This document shows, piece by piece, positions 24,877 to 32,877 of a stretch of DNA of 41,916 bases. The notes under the pieces were generated by a model, which did no database searches, had not been told where the DNA came from, and was given only the letters and a program-made list of their open reading frames with translations. A program made the position numbers and the translations under genes. Numbering within the stretch: position 1 is the stretch's first letter; each line of letters begins with the position of its first letter. This DNA is from Comamonadaceae bacterium (GTDB lineage: Bacteria; Pseudomonadota; Gammaproteobacteria; Burkholderiales; Burkholderiaceae_C). The DNA is taken from NCBI GenBank assembly GCA_025356545.1, contig JANXSU010000154.1, forward strand, positions 1 to 41,916, read 5' to 3'.

Positions 24877-25905
24877 ATGAACACCCCCAACCTCCTGTCC
24901 GAAACCGAACTCACCACCCTGGGCGTCAAAGCCTTTCAAGGCTTGGGCCTGACACAAAAAGATGCTGAAGACGTGTGCCGCATCTTGGTCATGGCCGACC
25001 TGTTTGGCCTGTCCACCCACGGCATGAGCCGGGTCGAGTCCTATGGCGAGCGTCTGCTGATCAAGGGCATCAACCCGCGCCCCAACATCACGGTGGAGCG
25101 CGTCGCCCCGGCCCTGGTCAAGGTGGATGGCGACAACGGCGTGGGCCCGGTGGTGGGCCTACGCAGCTTGCAAGCCGCCATGGACGTGGCGCATGAGTGT
25201 GGCATCGGCATGGCGTTGGCACGCGGCAGCAACCACTTCGGCCCGATCTCACCCTATTCGTTCATAGCCGCTGAAGCCGGTTTTGCCAGCATCATCGGCA
25301 GCAACGCCACGACCACCATAGCCCCCTGGGGCGGCACGGATGAGCGCCTGGGCAACAGCCCACTAGGCTTTGGTGTGCCCAACCCCGGTGGCACGCCGTT
25401 TTTGCTGGACATGGCCATGAGCGTGGTGGCGCGCGCCAAAATCCGCAGCGCCTTGAAGCGCGGCGAGTCCATCCCCGACACCTGGGCCACCGACCGCGCG
25501 GGCCTGGCCACGACCGACCCCAAACAAGCGCTCGATGGCTTCTTGCTACCCATAGGCGGACACAAGGGCTACGGCCTGGCTTTGGTGGTGGACATGTTGG
25601 CCGGGCTGTTGTCGGGCGCGGCTTACCTGAGCCATGTGAAGTCCTGGGTCGATGCGCCGGACGAGCCGCAGAACCTGGGCCACTTCTTCATCCTGATCGA
25701 CACCAAGTTTTTGGGCTCAGGCGAATGGCTGGCCAGCCGCATGACCGACTTTGCCGCTATCTTGCACGGCAGCCCCGCCGCCGACCCGAGCAAGCCGGTG
25801 ATCGTACCGGGTGAGATTGAGTTGGGCAGGATGGCCAAGCAGCGGCGCGACGGCATTCCCATTGATGCAGAGTTGCTGGCGCTGTTGAAAAAACACGCTG
25901 CGTAA
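24877..25905 (+). CDS. Ldh-family (malate/L-lactate/ureidoglycolate-type) NAD(P)-dependent oxidoreductase
   Basis: The likely start is ATG 24877 (MNTPNLLSETEL), preceded by an AGGATC sequence; ATG 24862 is an alternative. The 342-residue protein has ADLFGLSTHGMSRV with the catalytic histidine, GSNHFGPISPYSFIAAEAGFASIIGSNA, PWGGTDERLGNSPLGFGVPN, LDMAMSVVARAKI and PIGGHKGYGLALVVDMLAG. This is the family distinct from classical malate and lactate dehydrogenases, which reduces or oxidises 2-oxo/2-hydroxy acids and imino acids. The substrate is undecided. Its position directly after tctC 2 points to an imported hydroxy acid. Confidence 0.88.
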   Translation: MNTPNLLSETELTTLGVKAFQGLGLTQKDAEDVCRILVMADLFGLSTHGMSRVESYGERLLIKGINPRPNITVERVAPALVKVDGDNGVGPVVGLRSLQAAMDVAHECGIGMALARGSNHFGPISPYSFIAAEAGFASIIGSNATTTIAPWGGTDERLGNSPLGFGVPNPGGTPFLLDMAMSVVARAKIRSALKRGESIPDTWATDRAGLATTDPKQALDGFLLPIGGHKGYGLALVVDMLAGLLSGAAYLSHVKSWVDAPDEPQNLGHFFILIDTKFLGSGEWLASRMTDFAAILHGSPAADPSKPVIVPGEIELGRMAKQRRDGIPIDAELLALLKKHAA

Positions 25906-25916
25906 TTGCAGTCGAC

Positions 25917-25936
25917 ATTCCCGCGAAGACGGGAAT
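25917..25936. repeat. small extragenic palindrome ATTCCCG-CGAAGA-CGGGAAT
   Basis: Perfect 7-bp arms with a 6-base loop, embedded in CATTCCCGCGAAGACGGGAATCCAG. This matches a common proteobacterial extragenic palindrome motif. It lies in the 56-base gap between the dehydrogenase and tctC 3 and could modulate the transcript between them. Confidence 0.7.
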
Positions 25937-25961
25937 CCAGCACCCCTTAATGAGACACGCC

Positions 25962-26930
25962 ATGACTAAAAAAATCCTTCTCGCCGCCACGCTCGTCATG
26001 GCCTGCATCAGCAGCGCCATCGCCCAAAGCTGGCCCAGCAAACCCATCAAAGTCGTCGTGCCTTACCCCGCGGGCGGCGCAGCCGACATCACCGCCCGCG
26101 TACTCGGGCAAAAGATGGCCGAGAGCCTGGGCGTTGCAGTGGTAGTGGACAACAAACCCGGGGCCAACGGCATGATCGGCACCGACATCGTGGCCAAGGC
26201 CGCACCCGATGGCTACACCCTGCTGCTGGACGCCAGCGGCCCGCTGGTGGTCAACCCGGCGCTCTACGCCAAAGTGCCCTATGACACTGAGCGCGACTTC
26301 ATCCCCATCAGCCAGGCCACCAACTTTCAGTACGTGTTGGTCGTGCCCACCAGCTCGCCCCTTCAAAGCGTGCCCGATCTGGTGGCCGCAGCCAAAGCCA
26401 AGCCCGGCACACTGAGCTACGGCTCCACCGGCGTGGGCGGCGGTGGTCATTTAGCGGGCGAGATGTTGGGCCTGATGAGTGGCACGAAGGTGACGCACAT
26501 CCCCTACAAAGGCAGCGCCCCGGCCATGGCCGATTTATTGGGTGGACAGTTGTCCTTCACCTTCGACCCCATGGTCACGGCGGTGCCGCAGCTTCGTGCG
26601 GGCAAGCTGCGCGCCTTTGCCGTGTCGGGCACCAAGCGCGCCAAAGCATTGCCCCAAGTACCCACCATGGATGAGCTGGGCTACAAGGGGTTTTCCATCA
26701 CGCAGTTTCAAGGCTTTCTCGCTCCTGCGCGCACCGATCCCGCCATCATCAATCGACTGCACCAAGAGGTAGTCAAGGCCATGAAGTCAGCAGACGTGGT
26801 GCAGCGCCTGGAAACCGATGGCGGCAACGACCTCATCGGCAGCTCGCCCACCGAATTTTCCGCACAGATCAAGAGCGACCTTGCCATGTACCGCAAACTG
26901 ATCAAAGACGCTGACATCAAACAAGAATGA
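25962..26930 (+). CDS. Bug/TctC-family substrate-binding protein (3 of 5)
   Basis: Start taken at ATG 25962 (MTKKILLAATLVMACISSAIAQ, a clean signal peptide); the ATG at 25950 adds MRHA. The core shows WPSKPIKVVVPYPAGGAADITARVLGQKM, DNKPGANGMIGTDIVAKAAPDGYTLLLD, KVPYDTERDFIPI, HIPYKGSAPAMADLLGGQLSFTF and ALPQVPTMDELGYKG. About 322 residues, normal for the family. It sits between two extragenic palindromes and precedes the MBL hydrolase gene. Confidence 0.92.
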   Translation: MTKKILLAATLVMACISSAIAQSWPSKPIKVVVPYPAGGAADITARVLGQKMAESLGVAVVVDNKPGANGMIGTDIVAKAAPDGYTLLLDASGPLVVNPALYAKVPYDTERDFIPISQATNFQYVLVVPTSSPLQSVPDLVAAAKAKPGTLSYGSTGVGGGGHLAGEMLGLMSGTKVTHIPYKGSAPAMADLLGGQLSFTFDPMVTAVPQLRAGKLRAFAVSGTKRAKALPQVPTMDELGYKGFSITQFQGFLAPARTDPAIINRLHQEVVKAMKSADVVQRLETDGGNDLIGSSPTEFSAQIKSDLAMYRKLIKDADIKQE

Positions 26931-26949
26931 AGTGAGACTATCCAATCGC

Positions 26950-27008
26950 CCGTTCGCCCTGGGCTTGTCGAAGGGTTGCCAAGGCTTCGACAGGCTCAGC
27001 CCGAACGG
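26950..27008. repeat. REP-like inverted repeat CCGTTCGCCCTGGGC (intergenic copy)
   Basis: The left arm CCGTTCGCCCTGGGCTTGTC with GAAGG and the right arm CTTCGACAGGCTCAGCCCGAACGG are nearly perfect inverted copies, able to fold into a long hairpin. This is the same element as the intragenic one at 1687-1760. It lies between the tctC 3 stop and the MBL gene and may stabilise or end the tctC transcript. Confidence 0.85.
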
Positions 27009-27033
27009 ATGTGTATGTAATTGACAATCACGA

Positions 27034-27822
27034 ATGAAAATGATCCCCATGTACCAAATGGATGTGTTGATTCAAGGCTTCCCCGGCAAGTCTGTGTGCC
27101 ACGGCGGCTTGGGCTGGAGCACCGTGAGCCTGCTGCGCGGCGCGGGCCGTGTGGTCTTGGTGGACGTGGGTGCTTTCGGCGTGCGGCGCGAGCTGGCCAA
27201 GCAACTGCGCGAGCGCGGGGTGGACGCGAATGACGTGACCGACGTGGTGCTAACCCACGCGCACTACGACCACGCCGTCAACTTCACCCTCTTCCCCAGG
27301 GCCACCGTGTGGATTGGTGCGGACGAGTTGGCCTGGGCCGCCAGCCAGCCCCCCGGCTTCAACCCGCTGCCCGAGTTGTACGTGCGCGAGTTGAACACCT
27401 CCCCACGGGTGCGGCGCATCAATGGTGACGAAGAATTTTTACCTGGCCTGCAAGCCATCCGCGCACCGGGCCACACGCCGGGTCATTTGGTTTTTCTGCT
27501 CACTGCCAATGACGTGCCGGTGCTCTTCACCGGGGACGCGGCCAAGAACCGGGCCGAGCTGCAGTGCGGGGCTGTGGACGCCAGCGAAGACCACGCCCAA
27601 AGCGGCGAGTCGCTCAAGGTCATCTGGCGCAGCTGGCGCGAAAAGTCTGGCACGGTGCTGGTGCCCGGCCATGACCTGAGCATGGTCCTGGACGCCGCAG
27701 GCCAACCCGAGTACATCGGCGAGCGCCGCGCCGCCATCGCCGCCTGGTTCTCTGAAAGCATTGAAACCATGACGACGATTAACCTGTGCTGCGAAGCCGG
27801 ATTCGGCCCCGCCTACCGATAA
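27034..27822 (+). CDS. MBL-fold metallohydrolase, AHL-lactonase-like
   Basis: The 262-residue protein has the complete metal motif THAHYDHAVNF (~74-84), GHTPGHLVF, FTGDAAKNR and VPGHDLSM, so both zinc sites look intact, unlike the MBL protein at 7908. The layout is that of the N-acyl homoserine lactonase/glyoxalase-like subgroup. Substrates in this subgroup range from lactones to thioesters. Placement among organic-acid uptake genes suggests a lactone or ester of the imported compound rather than signalling. The start could also be ATG 27049 (MYQMDVLIQGFPG), where similar proteins tend to begin. Confidence 0.82.
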   Translation: MKMIPMYQMDVLIQGFPGKSVCHGGLGWSTVSLLRGAGRVVLVDVGAFGVRRELAKQLRERGVDANDVTDVVLTHAHYDHAVNFTLFPRATVWIGADELAWAASQPPGFNPLPELYVRELNTSPRVRRINGDEEFLPGLQAIRAPGHTPGHLVFLLTANDVPVLFTGDAAKNRAELQCGAVDASEDHAQSGESLKVIWRSWREKSGTVLVPGHDLSMVLDAAGQPEYIGERRAAIAAWFSESIETMTTINLCCEAGFGPAYR

Positions 27823-27854
27823 CACTTTGCGCTAATTTTTTTACCCCTCACACC

Positions 27855-28586
27855 ATGACCACATCCCTCACCACCACCTTCGCCCCCACCGGCTCGCTGC
27901 GCGCCTCCATCAACCTGGGCAACCCGATCCTGGCCAACAAAGACCCGGCCACGGGCCAGCCGTACGGCATCTCCATCGACCTGGCACGCAACCTGGCCAA
28001 ACGCTTGGGTGTCGAGGTCGAACTGGTGGTGTTTGACACCGCAGGCAAGTCGGTGGACGCGGTGAAAAACGAGCGCGCTGACGTGGGCTTCTTTGCCGTT
28101 GATCCCCTGCGCGGTGCAGAGATTTCTTTCACCCTGCCCTATGTGCTGATTGAAGGCTGCTACATGGTGCGCGAGGCGTCGCCCTTGCAACGTAATGAAG
28201 AGGTCGATCAAGCGGGCGTGAGCGTCACTGTGGGCGCTGGTAGCGCCTATGACCTGTACCTGACGCGTGAAATCAAGCACGCCCAGATCGTGCGCGCGCT
28301 CAGCTCCCCCGCCGTGGTGGACACCTTCATCGCGCAAAACTTGGACGTGGCCGCAGGCGTCAAGCAGCAGCTAGAGGCCGATGCCAAACGCATCCCCGGC
28401 CTGCGCTTGCTGCCCGGCCGCTTCATGGAAATCCGCCAAGCCATGGGCACGCCCAAAAGCCGAGGCGCGGCAGCGGCAAACTACCTGCACGCGTATGTGG
28501 AAGAGATGAAAGCCAGCGGCTTTGTGGCCGAGTCCATGAAGCGCCATGGCATTCAAGGTGCGACGGTGGCCGGGCCTGCTACTTAA
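27855..28586 (+). CDS. family-3 extracellular solute-binding-like protein without signal peptide
   Basis: The start is ATG 27855, giving 243 residues starting MTTSLTTTFAPTGSLRASINLGNPILA. The fold is that of amino-acid ABC transporter binding proteins: GISIDLARNLAKRLGVEVELVVFDTAGKSVDAVKNERADVGFFAVDPLRGAEISFTLPYV is the typical lobe 1 sequence, and SVTVGAGSAYDLYL marks the second lobe. There is no hydrophobic signal at the N-terminus, and the in-frame upstream extension in the track (RSRIRPRLPITLCANFF) overlaps the MBL gene and does not look like one. The protein may be cytoplasmic. It overlaps the convergent deacetylase gene by 8 bases. Confidence 0.8.
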   Translation: MTTSLTTTFAPTGSLRASINLGNPILANKDPATGQPYGISIDLARNLAKRLGVEVELVVFDTAGKSVDAVKNERADVGFFAVDPLRGAEISFTLPYVLIEGCYMVREASPLQRNEEVDQAGVSVTVGAGSAYDLYLTREIKHAQIVRALSSPAVVDTFIAQNLDVAAGVKQQLEADAKRIPGLRLLPGRFMEIRQAMGTPKSRGAAAANYLHAYVEEMKASGFVAESMKRHGIQGATVAGPAT

Positions 28587-29325
28587 CCTCCACCAACTCC
28601 ACCTCATCCAGCCGCACAAACACCAGCCCGCGCCGCAGGATGTCGAGCAGGCCGACGGCCAGACCTTCGGCGGTGTCTGAGGCGGGCTTGTTCATGTGGG
28701 CAATGATGACATCGCCACCTTGGACGCGATGCAAGCGGTCAATGATCTGCGCTTTTTTCAAAGTGGCCCCGGCGTCTGCGTTGACCGAAAAGCCCGCGAT
28801 CTTGTAGCCCATGCGGCGAATCTCGTCCGCAGCGGCCTGGTCGTATTCGGCCGTCGCACCCCGGTACCAATGGGGCGGCACGCCGGTGGCGATTTCGATG
28901 GCTTTGGCACCTTCAAGTACTTCTTTGCGCAGGTGCAGCATGTCCGGCTCACCGGGAATGCCATAGACCTTGCGACCCGCGCCGATGACGGCGGGGATGT
29001 GGTTTTCGCCGTGATCTTCGATGTCGAACAAGTCCAGATGCGCTTTGAGCAGGGCCATGCCCTTGGCGTTCTTGTCCAACCACTTCTTGGTGGCAAACAG
29101 CGTGGCGGGAATTCGGTTGCGGATCAGAAACTGAACCAGTTCATCGTCGATTGCACCTGAGCAGGCGTCTAAGGTCAGTGCGACGCGCTTGTTCGCGTGG
29201 GTGGGCTCTTGGTAAATTTGGTCGTGGATTTCGGTCGGCTGCGTTTGCGCCCATGCAGCGCAACAAAAAAAGCAAGCCACGGCCAGCATACGTTTGAACG
29301 CCAATGATTTGAAGTCAAACCGCAT
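28579..29325 (-). CDS. polysaccharide deacetylase (NodB homology) family protein
   Basis: The 248-residue protein begins with a signal peptide (LAVACFFCCAAWAQ). NodB-type motifs are VALTLDACSGAID (motif 1, with the catalytic/metal aspartate in a DACSG context), FDIEDHGENH (motif 2 histidines), YRGATAEYD (motif 3) and GDVIIAHMNK (motif 5). The DACSG variant of motif 1 replaces the common FDDG and belongs to a periplasmic subgroup of uncertain substrate. It is the only minus-strand gene within the 23.9-38.8 kb cluster, converging on the solute-binding gene. Confidence 0.8.
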   Translation of the reverse strand: MRFDFKSLAFKRMLAVACFFCCAAWAQTQPTEIHDQIYQEPTHANKRVALTLDACSGAIDDELVQFLIRNRIPATLFATKKWLDKNAKGMALLKAHLDLFDIEDHGENHIPAVIGAGRKVYGIPGEPDMLHLRKEVLEGAKAIEIATGVPPHWYRGATAEYDQAAADEIRRMGYKIAGFSVNADAGATLKKAQIIDRLHRVQGGDVIIAHMNKPASDTAEGLAVGLLDILRRGLVFVRLDEVELVEVK

Positions 29326-29394
29326 CCGTCTTCACCTTGCAAAATATCGTTTGACCATAATAGCCTTCATTCCATACTCAAGTATTTCGCTCTT

Positions 29395-30231
29395 ATGTCG
29401 AATTCATTCATCACCCAACTCAACGCCCAAGCTACCCGCCATAGGGTGGAAGTGCAAGGCCGCTTGGTCTGCTGGCGCCAATTTGGTGAAGGCCCGCCTC
29501 TGGTGCTGTTGCACGGTGGCCACGGCAGTTGGCTGCACTGGGTGCGCAACATCGAAGCCCTGGCCACGCGCTTCACGGTGTGGGTGCCCGACTTGCCCGG
29601 CTACGGCAACTCGGATGATTTGGGCGAGAGCCGCTCAGGCGACATGGCCAAGCTGGTCCACGCCACGCTGAGCAGCCTGGACACGCTGGTCGGCCCCGAC
29701 ACATCGATCGATCTGGTGGGGTTTTCCTTTGGTGGTCTGGTGGCGGCGCAGCTCGCGGCACAGCGGCAAAAAATTCGCCACCTGGTGCTGCTGGGCCCCG
29801 CAGGCCACGGCGGGCGCAGGCGCCCACGCGGTGAATTACAAAACTGGCACCGGGCGAAAACGCCCCAAGCCGTACAAGCCTGTATGCGCCACAACCTGGA
29901 AATGCACATGTTGTTTGACCCGGCCCAATTGGACGACGTGGCGCTCCAGTTGCATACCGAGGCCTGCCAGCGCACCCGCTTTCGTAGCCGGCCGATTTCG
30001 ATGACGGGTGGCTTGAGTGAGGCGCTCAAGCTATCTCAAATGCCGATGCTGCTGATCTGGGGTGAGCATGACGTGACCGCCGAGCCCGCTGTGTTGGTGA
30101 AATCATTGACCGAAGGCCAGCCGAAGCGCCAGGCGCTCATCGTTCCCGGTGTGGGGCACTGGGTGCAGTATGAAAGCGCGGATGAGATCAACCGACTCTT
30201 GCTTGAGTGCTTGACTAAGGATGCAACATGA
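29395..30231 (+). CDS. alpha/beta-fold hydrolase
   Basis: The 278-residue protein has LLHGGHGSWLHW (oxyanion), VPDLPGYGNSD, the nucleophile elbow GFSFGG (~104-109), LLIWGEHDVT with the acid, and VPGVGHWVQYE with the catalytic histidine: a complete triad. Proteins like this cleave C-C bonds in meta-cleavage products or hydrolyse esters and lactones. Its stop overlaps the tctC 4 start (ATGA), so binding protein and hydrolase are coupled, the same pairing seen at 17267-19119. Substrate unknown. Confidence 0.85.
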   Translation: MSNSFITQLNAQATRHRVEVQGRLVCWRQFGEGPPLVLLHGGHGSWLHWVRNIEALATRFTVWVPDLPGYGNSDDLGESRSGDMAKLVHATLSSLDTLVGPDTSIDLVGFSFGGLVAAQLAAQRQKIRHLVLLGPAGHGGRRRPRGELQNWHRAKTPQAVQACMRHNLEMHMLFDPAQLDDVALQLHTEACQRTRFRSRPISMTGGLSEALKLSQMPMLLIWGEHDVTAEPAVLVKSLTEGQPKRQALIVPGVGHWVQYESADEINRLLLECLTKDAT

Positions 30232-31217
30232 AAACCAGTTGCTATAAATTAAATAGCTGTTCACGCATTGTTTTATTGGCTTTTCTGGCAATTTGGCTTC
30301 CCATCTCGGCTCAGGCACAAGCTTTCCCGAGCAAGCCCCTGCGCATCATCGTGCCCTTCGCCCCCGGTGGCCCCACCGATTTGATGGCACGCACCATCGG
30401 CAAATCCATGACGCAAAGCATGGGTCAGCCCATCATCATCGAGAACAAGGCCGGAGGTGGCGGCCTTATCGCTTTGGGTGAGGTGGCGCGCGCCCCGGCG
30501 GACGGCTACACACTGGCATTTCCTTCCATCTTGTCGGTCACCAACCCGGCCTTGATGCCCAGCTACCCCTACGACATGGCGCGCGATTTTGACGCCATCA
30601 CCGTAGTGGGCTCCATTCCGCATGCGCTGGCGGTGCGGCCAGACTTTCCGGCCAAGACACTGACCGAACTGGTGGCCATGGCCAAGGACAAGCCGGGCAC
30701 GCTGGCCTATGGCTCATCCGGCAACGGCACCTCGGCGCATCTGGCCGGGGCCATGTTTGCGCAAGTCGCTGGCATCAACGTCACGCACGTGCCCTACCGG
30801 GGTGCCAGTCTGGCCATGCAGGATTTGCTGAGCGGGCAAGTGCAGTTCATGTTTTTGGACATGAGCACCGGCCTGTCCCAAATCAAGGCGGGCAAATTGC
30901 GCGCCTTGGCCATGGCCCCGGCCCGGCGTGTGGCGGTGTTGCCCGATGTGCCCAGCATTGCCGAGCAGGGCTACCCCAGCTACAACATCCGCGCCTGGTA
31001 CGGCCTGCTGGCCAAGGCGGGCACGCCGCCCGACATCATTCAAAAGCTGTACACCGAGGTCAAACGCGCGCTCGACAGCCCGGAGGTGCGCGAGATTTTT
31101 CTGGCCCAGGGCATCGTGCCCGGCGGTATGCCACCGGCAGAATTCGCCACGCTCATCAAGGAAGACCTGGCGCATTGGAAGCGCACCATCGAGAACCTGA
31201 ACCTCAAGCAGCCTTGA
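30228..31217 (+). CDS. Bug/TctC-family substrate-binding protein (4 of 5)
   Basis: The 329-residue protein has a signal peptide partly encoded by the dispersed repeat: MKTSCYKLNSCSRIVLLAFL then AIWLPISAQAQA. The body is standard: FPSKPLRIIVPFAPGGPTDLMARTIGKSM, ENKAGGGGLIALGEVARAPADGYTLAF, HVPYRGASLAMQDLLSGQVQFMFLD and VLPDVPSIAEQGYPSYNIRAWYGL. It is coupled to the preceding hydrolase by ATGA overlap. A terminator-like hairpin follows within 60 bases, separating it from the tctCBA genes. Confidence 0.92.
   Translation: MKTSCYKLNSCSRIVLLAFLAIWLPISAQAQAFPSKPLRIIVPFAPGGPTDLMARTIGKSMTQSMGQPIIIENKAGGGGLIALGEVARAPADGYTLAFPSILSVTNPALMPSYPYDMARDFDAITVVGSIPHALAVRPDFPAKTLTELVAMAKDKPGTLAYGSSGNGTSAHLAGAMFAQVAGINVTHVPYRGASLAMQDLLSGQVQFMFLDMSTGLSQIKAGKLRALAMAPARRVAVLPDVPSIAEQGYPSYNIRAWYGLLAKAGTPPDIIQKLYTEVKRALDSPEVREIFLAQGIVPGGMPPAEFATLIKEDLAHWKRTIENLNLKQP
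30239..30285 (+). repeat. dispersed repeat copy inside the signal-peptide codons of tctC 4
   Basis: Reads TTGCTATAAATTAAATAGCT then GTTCACGCATTGTTTTATTG and GCTTTT. It shares TTGCTAT, AATAGCTG and TTGGCTT with the copies in cca and the SDR gene, here in the + orientation. It encodes YKLNSCSRIVLLAFL, apparently recruited as part of a working signal peptide. Confidence 0.55.
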
Positions 31218-31232
31218 GTTGCTTTGCCTCTT

Positions 31233-31281
31233 TAACCCCGAAGTCGAGGGTTAACCCGTATGGCTAGAACACGGGTTTTTT
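31233..31281 (+). terminator. tandem hairpins with T-tract after tctC 4
   Basis: Two adjacent stems are visible: TAACCC cgaagtcga GGGTTA (31233-31253) and AACCCGT atggctagaac ACGGGTT (31253-31277), the second followed by TTTT. The first AACCC could instead pair with the last GGGTT, so alternative folds are possible. The second hairpin has the form of an intrinsic terminator and would separate tctC 4 from the tctCBA unit. Confidence 0.65.
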
Positions 31282-31307
31282 AGCCTAATGGAGGCATCTT
31301 TTCAATA

Positions 31308-31327
31308 GGAAGAACGTCGTTCTTTCC
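31308..31327. promoter_or_regulatory. near-perfect palindrome upstream of tctCBA
   Basis: GGAAGAACGTCGTTCTTTCC contains the perfect inverted repeat AAGAACG-t-CGTTCTT. It lies about 75 bases before the tctC 5 start, in the only gap of the tct operon large enough for a promoter. It may be a repressor or activator operator. The pattern is seen; the function is inferred. Confidence 0.45.
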
Positions 31328-31399
31328 AATGGAACACGGACTTGATTCACTTTGGGTCTTGGCCTCTCGGTTTTTTTCACTTTTCCTCAAAGATTCACC

Positions 31400-32374
31400 A
31401 TGTTCCTAAACACCTTGCTCGCCACGGCCAGCCTGACTTTGTTGGTGAGTGGTGCCGCGCTGGCCCAAACTCCCGCAGCCTCACCCGCCCCCTACCCGGT
31501 GAACCGCGTCACGCTGGTCACCCACTCCAGCCCCGGTGGCGGCACCGACGTGTTCTTGCGTAACCTGAACAAGCACCTTGCAGGTGTGCTCAAAACCAAC
31601 CTCGCGGTGGAGAACGTGCGCGGCGGCAGCGGGGCCACGGCCGTGGCCAATGTGGCCAAGGGCGCGCCCAATGGCTCCATCTTCTACGGCACCACGCCCA
31701 CCTACATTCAGACCACGCTCTTGTCCAAGCCGCCGGTGGGCTATGACGGGCTGGACCCGATGTTGATTATTTTCATCGACCCCGAGGTGATCTACACCCG
31801 TACCGAATCCCCCTTTAAAAGCCTGAGCGATGTGGTGGCCCACGCCAAGGCCAACCCCGGTAAATCGCGCTGGGGTGCGGCCAACCCGGCGTCTCTTGAG
31901 CGCATCGGCATGGAGAAGCTGGCCCGCGCAGGTGGCGTCAAGGTGCCCATCGTCAGCCATGAAGGCGGGGGCGACTTGATGATCGGCGTGCTCAACGGCA
32001 CTTACGACATCGGCATTGGTGAGATGCAAGAGCTGCAAGGCCAGCTGGAGGCGGGCAAGATCCGCCTGCTGGCCACGCTGTCTGAGCAGCGCTTGGCGAC
32101 CTTGCCGCAATTGGCCACGGCCAAAGAGCAGGGGCTCAATGTGGTGATTCGCAAGTTCCGTGGCATTGCCTCGCCCAAGGGCATGCCGGATGCCATTGCC
32201 AAAACCTGGGAAGACGCGGTGCGCAAGGTGGTCGCCCTGCCCGCCTACAAGGCCGACTACACCAAAGACCACCTCACGCCTATGGTGCTGGGCCGCGAAG
32301 CCGCACGCAAGTTCACCGCTGAATTCGCCCAGGAAACCGCAGCCTCCTTCAAGGAAATGGGGCTAATCAAATGA
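31400..32374 (+). CDS. tctC: TctC substrate-binding protein of the tctCBA operon (5 of 5)
   Basis: The start is ATG 31400, giving 324 residues with signal peptide MFLNTLLATASLTLLVSGAALAQ. It is more divergent than the other four copies: the glycine motif reads THSSPGGGTDVFLRNLNKHL, then ENVRGGSGATAVANVAKGAPNGSIFYG, PIVSHEGGGDLMIGVLNGTYDIGIGE and ATLPQLATAKEQGLNVVI. It is the only one directly joined to membrane components: its stop overlaps the tctB start (ATGA). It is therefore the best candidate for the true partner of TctAB here. Confidence 0.9.
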   Translation: MFLNTLLATASLTLLVSGAALAQTPAASPAPYPVNRVTLVTHSSPGGGTDVFLRNLNKHLAGVLKTNLAVENVRGGSGATAVANVAKGAPNGSIFYGTTPTYIQTTLLSKPPVGYDGLDPMLIIFIDPEVIYTRTESPFKSLSDVVAHAKANPGKSRWGAANPASLERIGMEKLARAGGVKVPIVSHEGGGDLMIGVLNGTYDIGIGEMQELQGQLEAGKIRLLATLSEQRLATLPQLATAKEQGLNVVIRKFRGIASPKGMPDAIAKTWEDAVRKVVALPAYKADYTKDHLTPMVLGREAARKFTAEFAQETAASFKEMGLIK

Positions 32375-32865
32375 CCGACCAACGCGTGGACCGCATCACG
32401 GCGCTGGTGGGCGCGGCCTTGGCCATCAGTTATCTGCTTTATGCGCGGGGCATAGAAGACAGCCTGCTGGCCGATAGCGTGGGGGCCAATGGCGTGCCCA
32501 TGAGCGTGGCGGGTGTACTGCTGCTGGCCTGCGTGGCACTGTTCTTCAAAAGCTGGAGCAAAAACGAAATCAAAGTGATCGAACCTAAGGACGAACAGGA
32601 AGCAGGCGGATCAGAACACCCGCACCGCATGGCCCTGGGTTTGCTGGCCCTCTTGACGGTCTATGTCACGCTGTTGCCCTTCCTCGGTTATGTCGTGTCC
32701 ATCGGCTTGCTGGTGGGCAGCGTGGCGTGGTTGGCAGGCGCGCGCAAGCGCGTCTCGGTACTGATGTGCATGCTGACCGCCGGGCCAGTGTTGTGGCTCT
32801 TGTTTGACTGGGCGTTGGAGATTCACCTGCCCGTAGGCCTGTGGCCTGTGTTGTTTAACGCTTAA
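32371..32865 (+). CDS. tctB: tripartite tricarboxylate transporter small membrane subunit TctB
   Basis: The 164-residue protein has four predicted transmembrane segments: ITALVGAALAISYLLYA, MSVAGVLLLACVALFF, a pair in LGLLALLTVYVTLLPFLGYVVSIGLLVGSVAWLAG, and VLMCMLTAGPVLWLLFDWAL, with a charged cytoplasmic loop KSWSKNEIKVIEPKDEQE. The LGYVVSIGLLVGSVAWLAGARK stretch and C-terminal LPVGLWP are typical of TctB. It is sandwiched between tctC and tctA. Confidence 0.92.
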   Translation: MTDQRVDRITALVGAALAISYLLYARGIEDSLLADSVGANGVPMSVAGVLLLACVALFFKSWSKNEIKVIEPKDEQEAGGSEHPHRMALGLLALLTVYVTLLPFLGYVVSIGLLVGSVAWLAGARKRVSVLMCMLTAGPVLWLLFDWALEIHLPVGLWPVLFNA

Positions 32866-32877
32866 GGACACAGCGCC

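Noticed and set aside
31481-32272. Minus-strand ORF of 263 codons
   Set aside because: Shadow of the tctC gene; His/Gly/Val-rich with no fold signature.
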